Source: Leptospira bourretii
GTDB taxonomy: Bacteria; Spirochaetota; Leptospiria; Leptospirales; Leptospiraceae
Assembly (NCBI RefSeq): GCF_004770145.1
Contig: NZ_RQFW01000024.1
Coordinates: forward strand, 1 to 64,000
Reading direction: 5' to 3'
Length of the DNA stretch: 64,000 nucleotides
Translations under genes and position numbers: made by a program
Shown: positions 28,609 through 39,399 of the stretch, one piece after another
Position numbering within the stretch: the stretch's first letter is position 1
Layout: every line of letters starts with the position of its first letter
The notes under the pieces: generated by a model
The model's database searches: none
What the model was told of the DNA's origin: nothing
Seen by the model: only the letters and a program-made list of their open reading frames with translations

Positions 28609-29240
28609 CTACAATTCAATCATATCACGACCGAGGGATAACATTTTTTCTAAGCAAAGAGGGTTTTCTTTACAATCGTTTGCAAAATCAGTTTCGAAGG
28701 TATCCACTAACAGGCGTTTGAGATAGTGTCATTACTTCCTCCATCAAATGATTTAGAAACAATCGGCAATACAATGTAAAATGGAATCGTTAACCAGGAG
28801 ATGATCCTTCTTCCTCGGATTGGGTAGGTATAATCTCGGATGGTTTTTTTATTTTCTTTGTCGTAAATGGTAAAGGTGACAGTGGAGTGGGATTCTTCAA
28901 AAGAGGGAAATATACCCAACGTGATTAGGAATAGAACTACCGAAATTCCAGCGTGATTGTATCCTGTTGTTGTAGTGTATGTTAAATCCATTTTGGATGT
29001 TCTACTTAAACCAAATAATTTTGATTTTGCCAATTCATACTCTACAACTGATGAATTGTATAAATTCATTTTCCCACCTTCCTCGGAACGAATCAGACTG
29101 AACCTGATCATTCCTTGCATCAAAACATCATTTGTCTAAACACTAGGTAGTTTTTTTTTCGCTAATGAAAAATCTTGTAGATTACAAGAGAGAATGAATG
29201 TGAAAATAAAAAATCGGATTAATTTTAAGAATAATTTCAT
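28609..29240 (-). pseudogene. Broken paralogue of the lipoprotein at 22779-23420
   Basis: Read from an ATG at 29240, this copy starts with a lipoprotein signal (FTFILSCNLQDF), meets an in-frame TAG after about 34 codons, then continues in the same frame with blocks matching the intact copy: NLYNSSVVEYELAKSKLF, RDYTYPIRGRRI and VLPIVSKSFDGG. Near 28715-28730 the frame shifts, and the other frame finishes with LLVDTFETDFANDCKENP and DMIEL, ending at a TAG at 28609-28611. A premature stop plus a frameshift in an otherwise well-matching copy marks it as a pseudogene. A sequencing error could explain one lesion but hardly both. Confidence 0.85.
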
Positions 29241-29340
29241 GGTTCCAGATGTTTTGTCACTACACATAACCTATTGCAAGCGGATTTCAAATTTACAATG
29301 AGAATTGATAGACTCCCACCGCACAAGGGGTAGTAGCGGA

Positions 29341-29363
29341 AATCCTTTCGCACGCGAAAGATT
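29341..29363. repeat. GC-rich hairpin
   Basis: CTTTCG at 29345-29350 and CGAAAG at 29355-29360 close a CACG loop, and the stem extends by three A-T pairs past one bulged C. It sits just beyond the end of the carbonic anhydrase gene, and with the next hairpin may act in transcript ending. The surrounding GC-rich text stands out and could be a dispersed intergenic repeat. Confidence 0.45.
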
Positions 29364-29379
29364 GGAGCGGATGACCCGG

Positions 29380-29401
29380 TCCCTTTCCGTTAGGAAAGGG
29401 A
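29380..29401. terminator. 9-base stem with the stop codon in its loop
   Basis: TCCCTTTCC and GGAAAGGGA form a perfect stem around the loop GTTA, in which the TAA of the carbonic anhydrase gene (29390-29392, minus strand) is read. A stem at the stop may serve in termination, although no T run follows. Confidence 0.5.
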
Positions 29402-29923
29402 TGTGCCCCCAATTCCTTCCGCCCGGTAGTTTTCTTTATACTTGGCATAGTTGTTTGCTGTGCGGGTGATGATTTCTCGGTCTTTGTCTGTGATGTCTCG
29501 GATGATTTTGGCGGGGCTTCCCATGATGAGAACCCCTGGTGGAATTTTTTTTCCTGGTGGAACGAGGGATCCTGCGCCCACAAACGACCATTCTCCAATC
29601 TCCACATCGTCCATAAGCATAGCCCCCATCCCCACAAAACTATGGTCTTTTAAAACACAACCGTGGATGGTCGCATGGTGGCCAATGGATACATAATCCC
29701 CAATGGTGACAGGAAAGAGATCTCTTGCCACATGTACGAGAGTCATGTCTTGAATGTTCACATGTTTGCCAATGGTGATGGTATTTACGTCACCACGAAG
29801 TACACATTGGAACCAAATGGACGACTCTTCACCAATGGATACTTTTCCCATTATGTCAGCAGAAGGTGCCACCCAGGCCGTTGAGTGGATGGAAGGTGTA
29901 TGGCCTTGAAAAGAACGAATCAT
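29390..29923 (-). CDS. Gamma-class carbonic anhydrase family protein
   Basis: The 177-residue protein is a left-handed beta-helix made of hexapeptide repeats, as in YrdA/PaaY proteins that form trimers with metal at the subunit interfaces. The metal-site histidines show in MTLVHVARD and [13 protein letters not shown], and the [10 protein letters not shown] segment is typical of the family. A C-terminal helix closes the trimer. The activity may be CO2 hydration or thioester-related, since the family is mixed. I chose the ATG at 29923; a GTG four codons earlier is in frame. The gene stands alone, divergent from the 2-oxoglutarate dehydrogenase operon. Confidence 0.88.
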   Translation of the reverse strand: MIRSFQGHTPSIHSTAWVAPSADIMGKVSIGEESSIWFQCVLRGDVNTITIGKHVNIQDMTLVHVARDLFPVTIGDYVSIGHHATIHGCVLKDHSFVGMGAMLMDDVEIGEWSFVGAGSLVPPGKKIPPGVLIMGSPAKIIRDITDKDREIITRTANNYAKYKENYRAEGIGGTSLS

Positions 29924-30080
29924 AGTTCTAAGCACAGGCGAACAGGCACAAACTCAAGGCCTTTTCGTTTTTTCCGCTTGCGTTTTTACCTTCCGACAAG
30001 TTACCGTAGTCTTAGATTCAAATGGGATCTCACTCCTCAAAAACGCTATTTTTCTCTAAAAACCTGCTAAGGAACATTTC

Positions 30081-31310
30081 ATGGCAATAGATATCAAAGT
30101 CCCCGAGATGGGGGAATCCGTAACCGAAGCTACCATCAGTGCTTGGACCAAAAAAGAAGGCGATGCCGTAAAAGTAGACGAAGTGCTCGCTATTTTAGAA
30201 ACAGACAAAGTCTCATTAGAGATTCCTGCTCCCACTTCCGGGGTTTTGAAATCCATCACCAAAAAGGTGGGGGATGTGGTTCATGTGCGTGATATCATGG
30301 GCATCATTGAAGAAGGTGCTGTGGCTTCGGCTCCTGCTAGTTCCGGTGCCCCAACTCCGAAAGCAGAAGTTGTTAGTGCCCAACCTAACACGGGCAAAGT
30401 GAACGAAGAACTCCCTCCTGCGGCCCGCAAACTCATCGAAGAAAATAAGTTAGATGTTTCCAAAATCACTGGAACCGGTCGCAACGGACAAATCACAAAA
30501 GAAGATGTAATTCTTTTTATGGAAAAAGGTGGCGCAAGTGCATCGTCTGCTCCTAAAGCAGCGGCAAGTCCTGAGATTCCAAGAGCGGTAGTTGTTTCGG
30601 CAAATGCTGGACCTAGAGAAACTGTGGTGCCGATGACGAAACTCCGCCAAACGATTGCAAATAGGCTCGTGAGTGCGCAACATACCGCAGCCATCCTCAC
30701 CACTTTCAACGAAGTGGATATGTCTCCGATTATGGAACTTCGTAATAAATACAAAGACAAGTTCAAAGAAACTCACGGTGTGGGTCTTGGGTTCATGTCT
30801 CTTTTTACAAAGGCAGCCGTGGCAGCATTAAAAGCCTATCCTGCGATCAATGCAGAGATTCGCGGAACAGACATCGTCTACAAAAACTTCTATGATATCG
30901 GAGTGGCAGTGGGTGGACCGAAAGGACTTGTGGTTCCGATTGTGCGTAATGCCGACCTACTGAGTTTTGCGGGTGTGGAACAAGAGATCGCAAGGCTTGC
31001 CGGCAAAGTGAAAGATGGAAAAATTTCTTTGGAAGATATGGAAGGCGGAACTTTCTCTATCTCCAACGGTGGTGTGTATGGATCGATGATGTCGACTCCC
31101 ATCCTCAACCCTCCACAATCGGGAATTCTCGGAATGCACAATATCGTCAAGCGCGCGGTAGTTGTGAACGATCAAATTGTGATTCGTCCTATGATGTATC
31201 TGGCTCTTTCTTATGACCACAGAATCGTGGATGGAAAAGAAGCGGTTCAGTTCCTTGTGAAAATCAAAGAAATGGTAGAGGACCCAACAAGACTCCTCTT
31301 TGAGGTATAA
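30081..31310 (+). CDS. sucB: 2-oxoglutarate dehydrogenase E2, dihydrolipoyl succinyltransferase
   Basis: This is the core of the complex that converts 2-oxoglutarate to succinyl-CoA, transferring the succinyl group from lipoate to CoA. The 409 residues contain a lipoyl domain (2-76) with the modified lysine in [10 protein letters not shown], an Ala/Pro linker, an E3-binding domain (about 112-150: [13 protein letters not shown]) and the catalytic domain ending with [13 protein letters not shown] near 375. AAGGAAC precedes the ATG. It is first in the operon, followed at seven bases by the E3 gene, then by E1. Confidence 0.95.
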   Translation: MAIDIKVPEMGESVTEATISAWTKKEGDAVKVDEVLAILETDKVSLEIPAPTSGVLKSITKKVGDVVHVRDIMGIIEEGAVASAPASSGAPTPKAEVVSAQPNTGKVNEELPPAARKLIEENKLDVSKITGTGRNGQITKEDVILFMEKGGASASSAPKAAASPEIPRAVVVSANAGPRETVVPMTKLRQTIANRLVSAQHTAAILTTFNEVDMSPIMELRNKYKDKFKETHGVGLGFMSLFTKAAVAALKAYPAINAEIRGTDIVYKNFYDIGVAVGGPKGLVVPIVRNADLLSFAGVEQEIARLAGKVKDGKISLEDMEGGTFSISNGGVYGSMMSTPILNPPQSGILGMHNIVKRAVVVNDQIVIRPMMYLALSYDHRIVDGKEAVQFLVKIKEMVEDPTRLLFEV

Positions 31311-31317
31311 GGATTTT

Positions 31318-32724
31318 ATGGAACAATACGATATCATTGTCATTGGTGCAGGTCCTGGTGGGTATGTGGCGGCCGTTCGTGCTGCCCAACTTGGTAAAAA
31401 AGTAGCCATCATTGAAAAAAGAAAAACTCTCGGGGGGACTTGTCTCAACGTGGGTTGTATTCCTTCCAAAGCCCTTCTCGATTCTTCTGAAGAATATCAC
31501 AAAACCAAACACAAATTAGCGGATCACGGAATCTCTGTGAAAGATGTCAAAATCGACATCGCTAAAATGATGGCTCGCAAAGACAAAGTTGTTACGGAAG
31601 TGACATCAGGTGTCGATTACCTGATGAAAAAAAACAAAATCACTCGTTATTTGGGCCACGCCAGTTTTGTTTCGAAAACAGAAATTTCCATCACTTCCGA
31701 AGATGGAAAAAAAGAATCCATTTCTGGAACGAACATCATCATTGCCACTGGATCGACTCCGATTGAAATTCCTCCCCTTCCTGTGGATGGAAAAAATATT
31801 GTTACCTCTGACCACGCCATTGCTCTAGACTCCGTTCCCGAACACCTCATCATAGTCGGTGCTGGAGTGATCGGACTCGAACTCGGATCGGTATGGTTAC
31901 GACTCGGTGCCAAAGTCACTGTGGTAGAACTCATGCCACGCCTTTTTGGAACTGCTGACCAAGCCATTGCCAGTCTAGCGGAACGATTGTTAACCCAACA
32001 AGGAATCAACTTTCTCTTTGAAACCAAAGTGCACGGTGCTAAGGTCAAAGGCAAAAAAGTAGAAGTCGAAATCGAAGGCAAAGACGGTAAAAAAACCATT
32101 CTCGAAGGAGACAAGGTTCTTGTTTCTATTGGCCGCCGTCCGAACACAGATGGACTCGGTGCCAAAGAAATTGGGATCGAAATGACAGACCGTGGTCGCA
32201 TCAAAGTGGAACTCAATAAATTCCAAACCAATATTCCGAATATCTATGCGATCGGAGACGTGGTCGATGGCCCTATGCTTGCTCACAAAGCAGAAGACGA
32301 AGGGATTGCCGTTGCCGAACTCATTTGTGGAAAGTATGGCCATGTGAATTACAAAGCCATTCCTTGGATTGTTTACACTTGGCCAGAAGTGGCTTGGGTG
32401 GGCCTCGGCGAAGAAGAACTAAAAGCCAAAGGTATCGAATACAAAGTGGGTAAGTATATGTTCAAACCCAATGCTCGTGCCAAAGCCATGAATGAAACCG
32501 ATGGACAAGTAAAAGTCCTCGCTGACAAAAAAACGGATAAACTCCTAGGAGTGTATATCGTAGGGCCTAGAGCATCCGACATGATTGCCGAAGCTGCGAT
32601 TGCTTTTGAATTTGGTGCCAGTGCGGAAGACATTGCTCGTTCCACACATGCCCACCCGACTCTTTCCGAAGTCCTTCGGGAAGCGGCGATGGATGCTGAT
32701 GCAAAATGGTCCATCCATTCGTAA
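31318..32724 (+). CDS. lpdA: Dihydrolipoamide dehydrogenase (E3)
   Basis: The enzyme reoxidises dihydrolipoamide and makes NADH. The 468 residues begin with the FAD motif [14 protein letters not shown], followed by the redox-active disulfide in [16 protein letters not shown] near residue 41-46, the NAD motif [14 protein letters not shown] near 175 and the C-terminal HAHPTLSE with the catalytic histidine. The ATG at 31318 has AAGGA upstream. Placement between the E2 and E1 genes indicates service to 2-oxoglutarate dehydrogenase, but the same E3 may also serve other complexes. Confidence 0.96.
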   Translation: MEQYDIIVIGAGPGGYVAAVRAAQLGKKVAIIEKRKTLGGTCLNVGCIPSKALLDSSEEYHKTKHKLADHGISVKDVKIDIAKMMARKDKVVTEVTSGVDYLMKKNKITRYLGHASFVSKTEISITSEDGKKESISGTNIIIATGSTPIEIPPLPVDGKNIVTSDHAIALDSVPEHLIIVGAGVIGLELGSVWLRLGAKVTVVELMPRLFGTADQAIASLAERLLTQQGINFLFETKVHGAKVKGKKVEVEIEGKDGKKTILEGDKVLVSIGRRPNTDGLGAKEIGIEMTDRGRIKVELNKFQTNIPNIYAIGDVVDGPMLAHKAEDEGIAVAELICGKYGHVNYKAIPWIVYTWPEVAWVGLGEEELKAKGIEYKVGKYMFKPNARAKAMNETDGQVKVLADKKTDKLLGVYIVGPRASDMIAEAAIAFEFGASAEDIARSTHAHPTLSEVLREAAMDADAKWSIHS

Positions 32725-32758
32725 TTTAACTGTTGTTTTGTTGTTTTAGGGAGAGTAT

Positions 32759-35527
32759 ATGACAACCGACCAGATGATGAGTTTATACGGCGATAACGTC
32801 GTATTATTGGAAGAGTATTACAAACAATTCAAAGAAGATCCGCAGAGTTTATCAAAAGACTGGATCGACTTTTTTGGAGAACTAGAAAGATCATCCGTTT
32901 CCGGCAACGGATCCAATGGAAATGGATTTGGTGGAAATGGATATGTGAACTATGCATCCACCGAACACAGAAAAGATTCTTCACTCAGCGACTTCGGGAT
33001 CATCAACCTGCTCAATGCCTATAGAAGACAGGGGCACTTAGCTGCAAACCTAGACCCACTGGGAATCAACAAACCCAACCGCGAATTCATTGACCTGAAA
33101 GTCAAAGCCTTAAAACAAAGTGACTTAGACACAGAAGTAGATTCTGGAATTGCCAACCTTGGAAAAGCCAAACTAAAAGATGTGATCGATTGGTTTGAAA
33201 AAACCTACTGTGGTTCGATTGGTTGTGAACACTACTACCTCGTCAATGATGAGGAACGTGAGTGGTTACAAAACCGAATGGAACCACTCGCCAACAGCGA
33301 ACCCATTAACAAAAAGACCGCCTTACGTTTGTTTGAAAAACTTTACCAAGCCGATAGTTTTGAAAACTTCCTCGCCAAAAAATTCGTAGGGAAAAAACGT
33401 TTTTCTCTCGAAGGTGGGGAAACTATGATCCCGATGCTTGATACCCTAGTGGAAGAAGCCGGTGGTCATAAAATGGATGCCCTTGTGATTGGTATGGCAC
33501 ATAGGGGACGTTTGAATGTTCTTGTGAACATCATCCGAAAACCAGCAGGTCTTATCTTTGCTGAGTTCGAAGAAAAACTAAACCCAGGCCAACTCGGTTA
33601 TGCAGACGTAAAATACCATCTTGGGTATTCGAACAATGTCATGACCCATTATGGAAAAGAAGTCAAACTCTCTCTTGCCTTCAACCCTTCTCACTTAGAG
33701 GCCGTAGACCCAGTGATTTTTGGATCGGTCCGTGCTCGCCAAGAAATGGCAAAAGATATAGACCGATCTAAATTTATGCCAGTCGCCATCCACGGGGATG
33801 CTGCCTTTGCTGGACAAGGAGTGGTAGCAGAAACTCTCAACATGATGAACCTAGATGGTTATACAGTTGGGGGAACTTTCCATATTGTGATCAATAACCA
33901 AATTGGATTTACCACTCTCCCTAGCGAATCTAGATCTACTTTGTATGCCACTGACCTTGCCAAAGGATTCCAAGTTCCTATTTTCCATGTGAATGGAGAT
34001 GACCCGGAAGCCACTTACCGAGTCACAAAACTTGCGTTAGAATACCGTCAAAAATTCAAAAAAGATGTGATCATCGATTTAATCTGCTACAGAAGGCTTG
34101 GACATAACGAAACTGACGAACCAACTTTCACTCAACCTCAGATGTATGACATCATCAAAAAACATCCCAAAACCATCAAAATTTATGAAGAGAAATTATT
34201 GCAACGTGGGGACATCACTCAAGAGGAAATCCAGTTTATTAAAGATGGAATTGCCCAAGGTCTCGAAGATTCTTTCCAACAAGCAAAAGAAAAAGACACT
34301 CGCATCACTGTAGATACACTGGGTGGGGTTTGGTCTAGATACACAAAAGAACCTTTGGATTCCGATGTTCATACCCAACTCCTCCAACAACAATTAGGTG
34401 GAATTGTCAAAGCAGTCACAACACTTCCCGAAGGTTATACAGCCAATCCAAAACACATTAAAGTTTTGGAAGACCGTAAAAAAATGGGAGCTGGGGAATT
34501 GCCAATTGATTGGGGATTTGCAGAATCACTTTCCTTTGGTTCCATTTTGGAAAACGGATTTCCGATTCGACTAGGTGGACAAGATGCACAGAGAGGAACA
34601 TTCTCTCACAGACATGCCACTCTGTCAGACATCGTAAATGGGAAAAAACTCACTCTCCTTAACCATATCAGCGACAAACAAGCAAAGATAGAAATAGTAA
34701 ACTCTTCTCTTTCTGAATATTCCTGCCTTGGATTTGAATATGGGTATTCCCTTGCGGATCCGAATAGCCTTGTGATGTGGGAAGCGCAGTTTGGAGACTT
34801 TGCAAACAACGCACAGGTAATCTTTGACCAATTCATTTCGAGCTCCGAAATCAAATGGCAAAGGATGTCGGGTCTTGTTTGTTTACTGCCACACGGGTAT
34901 GAAGGCCAAGGTCCAGAACACTCTTCGGCAAGGCTCGAAAGGTTCTTACAACTTTGTGCTCTTGATAATATCCAAGTGGCAAACCTAACCACACCGGCTC
35001 AGTATTTCCATATCCTACGTCGTCAGATCCTCCAAAGTTTTAGAAAGCCACTCATCATCATGACACCGAAGTCACTGCTTCGTCTGAAAGATGCTGCCTC
35101 TAGTTTGGAAGACATCACAACAGGAGCGTTCAGAAAGATCCTTCCAGATCCAGTGGCAAAACCGGAAAAAGTAGAGAAGTTACTTTTCTGTTCTGGAAAG
35201 GTTTACTATGACTTACGCAAAGCCATTGATGCCCAAAAATTGGAAAACGTGGCAGTGGTTCGGATTGAACAACTTTACCCGTTTCCAGAGAACCATATCA
35301 AACAAATGATCACCAGTTACGGAAAACTGAAAAAATTTGTATGGGTACAGGAAGAACCGAAAAACCAAGGTGCTTGGTTCTTTGTTCGGGATCGGATTGA
35401 AGCCGTAATGCCAGAAAACAAACGTTTGCATTACGCAGGTCGATCCGAGTTCCCAAGCCCTGCTTGTGGTCACGTGGTCACTCACTTAAAAGAACAAGAA
35501 GATTTAGTAAAGGATGCTTTGTCTTAA
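32759..35527 (+). CDS. sucA: 2-oxoglutarate dehydrogenase E1 component
   Basis: This thiamine-diphosphate enzyme decarboxylates 2-oxoglutarate. The 922-residue protein has the conserved N-terminal segment ([19 protein letters not shown]), a Gly/Asn-rich linker near residues 48-62, a central HRGRLNVL segment, [11 protein letters not shown] near 340 and the cofactor region with the [10 protein letters not shown] and [16 protein letters not shown] motifs. The C-terminal transketolase-like part has [21 protein letters not shown] lies ahead of the ATG. It is the third gene of the operon, an order different from the common sucA-sucB-lpd, and a clear terminator follows. Confidence 0.96.
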   Translation: MTTDQMMSLYGDNVVLLEEYYKQFKEDPQSLSKDWIDFFGELERSSVSGNGSNGNGFGGNGYVNYASTEHRKDSSLSDFGIINLLNAYRRQGHLAANLDPLGINKPNREFIDLKVKALKQSDLDTEVDSGIANLGKAKLKDVIDWFEKTYCGSIGCEHYYLVNDEEREWLQNRMEPLANSEPINKKTALRLFEKLYQADSFENFLAKKFVGKKRFSLEGGETMIPMLDTLVEEAGGHKMDALVIGMAHRGRLNVLVNIIRKPAGLIFAEFEEKLNPGQLGYADVKYHLGYSNNVMTHYGKEVKLSLAFNPSHLEAVDPVIFGSVRARQEMAKDIDRSKFMPVAIHGDAAFAGQGVVAETLNMMNLDGYTVGGTFHIVINNQIGFTTLPSESRSTLYATDLAKGFQVPIFHVNGDDPEATYRVTKLALEYRQKFKKDVIIDLICYRRLGHNETDEPTFTQPQMYDIIKKHPKTIKIYEEKLLQRGDITQEEIQFIKDGIAQGLEDSFQQAKEKDTRITVDTLGGVWSRYTKEPLDSDVHTQLLQQQLGGIVKAVTTLPEGYTANPKHIKVLEDRKKMGAGELPIDWGFAESLSFGSILENGFPIRLGGQDAQRGTFSHRHATLSDIVNGKKLTLLNHISDKQAKIEIVNSSLSEYSCLGFEYGYSLADPNSLVMWEAQFGDFANNAQVIFDQFISSSEIKWQRMSGLVCLLPHGYEGQGPEHSSARLERFLQLCALDNIQVANLTTPAQYFHILRRQILQSFRKPLIIMTPKSLLRLKDAASSLEDITTGAFRKILPDPVAKPEKVEKLLFCSGKVYYDLRKAIDAQKLENVAVVRIEQLYPFPENHIKQMITSYGKLKKFVWVQEEPKNQGAWFFVRDRIEAVMPENKRLHYAGRSEFPSPACGHVVTHLKEQEDLVKDALS

Positions 35528-35578
35528 AAACTAAAAAAAGACAAACATCTAACAACAATCGATGATTGAGTCACAATG

Positions 35579-35610
35579 GCCTTGGGAGAAATCTCAAGGC
35601 TTTTTTATTT
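35579..35610 (+). terminator. Rho-independent terminator after sucA
   Basis: GCCTTGGGA and TCTCAAGGC pair around GAAA with one G-T wobble, followed by TTTTTTATTT. This is a standard intrinsic terminator for the 2-oxoglutarate dehydrogenase operon. Its T run touches the stop codon of the convergent gene. Confidence 0.88.
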
Positions 35611-36389
35611 TATGGATTGGGATTTGTTGGTGTGACCAATGCTTCCAAGGATCCACTTAAGATTCCTTTGGAAGAACTCGCATCATAATCAAAAATATGA
35701 AGTTTGATCTCAGGTTCCGGGAGTTTTCTTCTTTTATTGATCTGTTTTTCTGGATTCTTTCCTAAAACTAAAGTAAGGTGGTTCTTTGCCGAATTGTATA
35801 CGAGTTTTCGGAAATGAAATCCATCTGGAAGGACCGTTTGCAAACCACTGGTCTCTGGATCAAAAAGATAAACCAATTTATGATCCTTATAATTCAAAAC
35901 CCCATCCAAATTACTATCTTCTGTGACAGCAAGGATGATGATTTTTTTCTCCAAAGAAAGAACATCTTCTTTGGGATCATCGATTGTGTTTGAAACCGTT
36001 TTTTTGGCAAAGTCTCCCACAAAAAAATCCCAAATGTAAACATCATGAGGAAAAAGTTTTTGGACTTTCCCATCTTTTAAGTTGATGGAGTATAAATTTC
36101 TAGCGTGTGATAAAATCCCATCGGGACCAAACCCACCAGATTCTGTCACAAGTCCATGTGGGTAAATGAAGTATTGTTTCCAATAAATCTTCCCGTTCCC
36201 GTCTTCTAAATCTAAACTATCAGAGGGTTCAGGAGTATTATCTTTATTGTCTTTTTCCTTAGACTCGGGAGTTTCTACTGTCACTTCATACCCATCATCA
36301 TAGAGGCGCCAACTTTTAGATAAACTAAAAGTTAACACCGCAAGGATGAGTAGGAAAAATAGAAAAACTCCGACTCTAAACTTTTCCAT
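35610..36389 (-). CDS. Membrane-anchored protein of unknown function
   Basis: The 259-residue product has one N-terminal membrane segment (FLFFLLILAVLTFSL, about 8-24) and an acidic linker (about 40-62), then a periplasmic-looking domain with repeated beta-like stretches (LYSINLKDGKVQKLFP, KLVYLFDPETSGLQTVLPDG), suggestive of a beta-propeller-like fold. I do not recognise the family. It overlaps the upstream aminotransferase by one base (its start falls on the last base of that gene's stop), so the two are probably co-transcribed. Confidence 0.75.
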   Translation of the reverse strand: MEKFRVGVFLFFLLILAVLTFSLSKSWRLYDDGYEVTVETPESKEKDNKDNTPEPSDSLDLEDGNGKIYWKQYFIYPHGLVTESGGFGPDGILSHARNLYSINLKDGKVQKLFPHDVYIWDFFVGDFAKKTVSNTIDDPKEDVLSLEKKIIILAVTEDSNLDGVLNYKDHKLVYLFDPETSGLQTVLPDGFHFRKLVYNSAKNHLTLVLGKNPEKQINKRRKLPEPEIKLHIFDYDASSSKGILSGSLEALVTPTNPNP

Positions 36390-37510
36390 TATTTGGTCGC
36401 GTTATAGGCCTTTATCGCACTAAACACTTCATCCAATTCAGAATCTGTCATATAAGCAAAAAGTGGAAAGTTAAGAACGGATTTAGAAATCCTACGAGCA
36501 TTTCCATCCTTACCAAATCTTTCGACGAGGTATGGTTTGGCGCCTGGTTGGTCAGACATGGCACCTGGATAAATATTTCCAAATCCAATCCCTTTGTCTT
36601 TGAGAACAGCTTCGATTTTGGGACGAACTTCAGGGTCCACCAAAGTCACGTTACAGTATCCATTTTCCTCGTAATCTTTAGGGGCCTTAATGACACCAAT
36701 CCCAAGACCTGGTAATTCTTTGTAGTATATGTTTTGTGATTTTTTACGAGAATCAATTCTTGCTTGTAAATGTTTTAAAGATAAGTTTAAAAAAGCAGCT
36801 TGTAAGGAATCAAGTCTTGAGTTCCAACCCACAAGTCCATGTTCGTAATGCGAAGTGCGTCCGTGGTTGACAAGCCTGCGTGTGACGATAGATAATTCTT
36901 CATCGTTTGTAAATACCGCACCACCATCACCGGCAGCACCTAACACCTTTGCAGGATAAAAGGATGTTGTGGAAATGAGAGCGTCTTTGTATAAGGACTT
37001 TCCATTGTGTCTGACGCCAAAACATTGTGCTCCGTCTTCAATGAGAGCCACGTTTTTCTCTTTGCAGAACTTTCGAAGGTCTTCAATATTTGCAGTTCCC
37101 CAGCCGTATAAATGAACCACAAGAGCCGCTTTTGGTTTTACCTTTTCGACAGCTTCCTTAAATACTTGGAAGTCCATTTGTAAGTCAATAGGATTGGTAT
37201 CCACTGTATAAGGATCACCACCCACATTCACCACAGCTTCAAAGGTCGCCCAGAAAGTAGAGTCGGGTAACAACACTTTGTCGCCACGACCTACTCCCAC
37301 AGCACGCAGTGCCAATTGTAAAGCATCAGTTCCATTGGCACAACCAATGGCATACTTTGTCTCTGCCCAAGTTGCAAGATTTGTTTCCAAATCGGTCACT
37401 TCGTTTCCACCGATAAACTGTGCGTTTACTGACATGGACTTTACTTTTTCATTCCAGGTGTCTAAAAATCCTGGTTCAAATCGTTTGATATCTATAAATG
37501 GAACTGCCAT
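36389..37510 (-). CDS. DegT/DnrJ/EryC1-family aminotransferase
   Basis: The 373-residue PLP enzyme probably aminates a keto sugar nucleotide for surface polysaccharide or lipid A-related sugars. The N-terminus shows [11 protein letters not shown] and [13 protein letters not shown], a cofactor aspartate appears in [12 protein letters not shown] near residue 157 and the PLP lysine in [16 protein letters not shown] near 182-196. AAAGGG lies ahead of the ATG. No other sugar-pathway genes lie nearby, so the substrate cannot be set. Confidence 0.92.
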   Translation of the reverse strand: MAVPFIDIKRFEPGFLDTWNEKVKSMSVNAQFIGGNEVTDLETNLATWAETKYAIGCANGTDALQLALRAVGVGRGDKVLLPDSTFWATFEAVVNVGGDPYTVDTNPIDLQMDFQVFKEAVEKVKPKAALVVHLYGWGTANIEDLRKFCKEKNVALIEDGAQCFGVRHNGKSLYKDALISTTSFYPAKVLGAAGDGGAVFTNDEELSIVTRRLVNHGRTSHYEHGLVGWNSRLDSLQAAFLNLSLKHLQARIDSRKKSQNIYYKELPGLGIGVIKAPKDYEENGYCNVTLVDPEVRPKIEAVLKDKGIGFGNIYPGAMSDQPGAKPYLVERFGKDGNARRISKSVLNFPLFAYMTDSELDEVFSAIKAYNATK

Positions 37511-37523
37511 TTTTATGCCCTTT

Positions 37524-37949
37524 TTATTTACTTATTGTGAAAACTTGATGAAGCCAACCATTGAACTCTTTGGAATACATAGTCCAAAGAAAAAATAAAG
37601 CCCAATACAGAACCGTCCCATAGGCAAGTGCGGGGATCAAGGTTTTACTTAAATTATTGGATGCGGAATAATAAATGCGAATGAGAACAAGGGGCCATAA
37701 AAAGAATAAAAATACATAGATAGAATTTCCCATGGCCGAAATCCAAATGAGGACCTCCGCTTTCGGGTTTTCCTTCCAACGAGCCACCCCTTCCCAAAAT
37801 TCAGGAAAAAATTGGACCAAATAAAAACAAAACACGAGGAAGAAAAAAAACTTCCAATGGGATTCCAAATCTCTCCGGAACAGAGTGAGAAGGAGACCCA
37901 CAAACCAAATAAAAAGAACCGGAAAGGCAAGGACTTCCAATAGTGTCAT
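37524..37949 (-). CDS. Small integral membrane protein of unknown function
   Basis: The 141-residue product has four hydrophobic segments (about 4-24, 34-52, 72-92 and 105-128) joined by short loops, with aromatic-rich faces. I recognise no family. Its ATG overlaps the pdxA stop by 4 bases (ATGA), which indicates translational coupling, although a functional link to vitamin B6 synthesis is not evident. Confidence 0.72.
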   Translation of the reverse strand: MTLLEVLAFPVLFIWFVGLLLTLFRRDLESHWKFFFFLVFCFYLVQFFPEFWEGVARWKENPKAEVLIWISAMGNSIYVFLFFLWPLVLIRIYYSASNNLSKTLIPALAYGTVLYWALFFLWTMYSKEFNGWLHQVFTISK

Positions 37950-38890
37950 GGCTTTGTTTTTGTATTCTCCGTGAGTCGTTCTAAACAGGAGATGAGTCCT
38001 GTGGGATCACTTAAACCCTTACCTGCAATGTCAAAGGCCGTTCCGTGGTCAGGGGACACACGGATAAAATCCAGTCCTAAGGTTATGTTGACTCCCTTTT
38101 TCCCTTCAAGCAATTTAAATGGAATGAGTCCTTGGTCGTGGTAACCTGCCAAATACAAATCGTACGGCTTAGCACCTGGTAAAAAGGCGGAATCGGCGGA
38201 AAGTGGTCCCTCGACGGAGAACTTTGCTTTTCGGAGTACTTTGGCACCTACGCCAAGTAAGGTCGATTCCTCATCCCCAATTTTTCCCCCTTCACCGGCA
38301 TGGGGGTTAAGGCCCAAATAGGCAATCTTTGGATTTTTTAAAAACTGTGAACGGGAGAGAGCTTTGGCTAATTCCTTCCAAGAAAACTTTTTTAATTCTT
38401 TTACCACATCTTTCAATGGGACATGGGTGGTTAAGGGAATGACATTGAGTTTTTCCCCACTCATCATCATAAAGGTAGGTCGTTTATAATACTCGGCCAG
38501 AGTTTCTGTATGCCCCCGAAATCCTTTGATCCCCGCTTTCTGAACCCACTCTTTGGAAAGAGGCAAAGTGATGAGGTCAGCTCCGAGTTCTTTTTGTACA
38601 TCCATTGCAGCTAACAAAGAATCATAGGCCATCTGGCCGGATGTTTTGGAAGGTTTTCCGAGAACAAAAGAACGAGATTTTTGAGAACCAAACCAAGAAA
38701 GGGAATAAAACCCTGGTTCCACACTGGGTTTGGAGAGGTTGGGGAGAGAGGGAACATGGATGTTGTGAGGTCCACGCACCAGATAGATGCGGTGGTGTTT
38801 CCCTAAGGATTGCAACAGAGGGAAGGCGGAAACCAGAAGTTCATAGTTGATACTGGTCGGATCGCCTTCCGAAATCAGAATGGTTTTCAA
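37946..38890 (-). CDS. pdxA: 4-hydroxythreonine-4-phosphate dehydrogenase
   Basis: PdxA oxidises 4-phosphohydroxy-L-threonine in the DXP-dependent pyridoxal phosphate pathway. The 314 residues show GHTETLAEYY near 134, LGLNPHAGEGGKIGDEE near 200, GYHDQGLIPFKLL near 256 and the C-terminal RVSPDHGTAFDIAGKGL, with the metal-binding histidines in each. The start appears to be a TTG at 38890, only two bases past the bactofilin stop, with an AAAGAA-like site, so translation may depend on the upstream gene. Confidence 0.93.
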   Translation of the reverse strand: MKTILISEGDPTSINYELLVSAFPLLQSLGKHHRIYLVRGPHNIHVPSLPNLSKPSVEPGFYSLSWFGSQKSRSFVLGKPSKTSGQMAYDSLLAAMDVQKELGADLITLPLSKEWVQKAGIKGFRGHTETLAEYYKRPTFMMMSGEKLNVIPLTTHVPLKDVVKELKKFSWKELAKALSRSQFLKNPKIAYLGLNPHAGEGGKIGDEESTLLGVGAKVLRKAKFSVEGPLSADSAFLPGAKPYDLYLAGYHDQGLIPFKLLEGKKGVNITLGLDFIRVSPDHGTAFDIAGKGLSDPTGLISCLERLTENTKTKP

Positions 38891-39331
38891 TTATTCTTTT
38901 GCGTTTGGTTGTTTCCCAAAAATCTTCTCTACACTTAAGGAATCTTTTGAGTATTCCAATTCAATTAGGTCTTTGGCACTGTGTTTGAGGTCGTTGGAAA
39001 TCATACAACGTCCTTCCAAAATCACCCCGTTTTGGATGATCAGCTCAGGAGTTTTGATATCTCCGAGAATTTTGGAGGTAGGAAGGAGCATCACACGGTT
39101 TCTAGCAGTGACGTTTCCAACAACAATTCCCTCTACGATGACACTGGCAGCAGTGATGTTGGTTTTGACCTTTCCGGTAACACCAATGTAGAGGTGTTCG
39201 GCTTGGAGGGATTTTCCCTCGAATTTACCGTCAATTTTTAAGGAACCATTGATGAAGAATTTACCGTTGAAGTAAGAATTCTCACCAATCGTTGAATTGG
39301 TAACTTCGGTCTGATTTTTGACTAATGCCAT
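38891..39331 (-). CDS. Bactofilin (polymer-forming cytoskeletal protein)
   Basis: The 146-residue protein has the short beta-helical bactofilin core (about 18-115) formed by repeats such as GSLKIDGKFEGKSL and VIVEGIVVGNVTARN, with flexible ends. Bactofilins assemble into filaments without nucleotide and help shape the cell or place cell-wall enzymes; a bactofilin influences helical shape in Leptospira relatives. Downstream lies pdxA and upstream two unknown genes. A lytic transglycosylase gene lies a little further away on the other strand. Confidence 0.92.
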   Translation of the reverse strand: MALVKNQTEVTNSTIGENSYFNGKFFINGSLKIDGKFEGKSLQAEHLYIGVTGKVKTNITAASVIVEGIVVGNVTARNRVMLLPTSKILGDIKTPELIIQNGVILEGRCMISNDLKHSAKDLIELEYSKDSLSVEKIFGKQPNAKE

Positions 39332-39399
39332 GCTGTTACGAGTCCGTGAATGTGATTTTTCACAGTGTCCTTGTTCCCCCCGGGAATGAAAAGGTTTTT

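Noticed and set aside
31647..32231. Long minus-strand frame inside lpdA
   Set aside because: It is a shadow of the strongly conserved dihydrolipoamide dehydrogenase gene on the plus strand.
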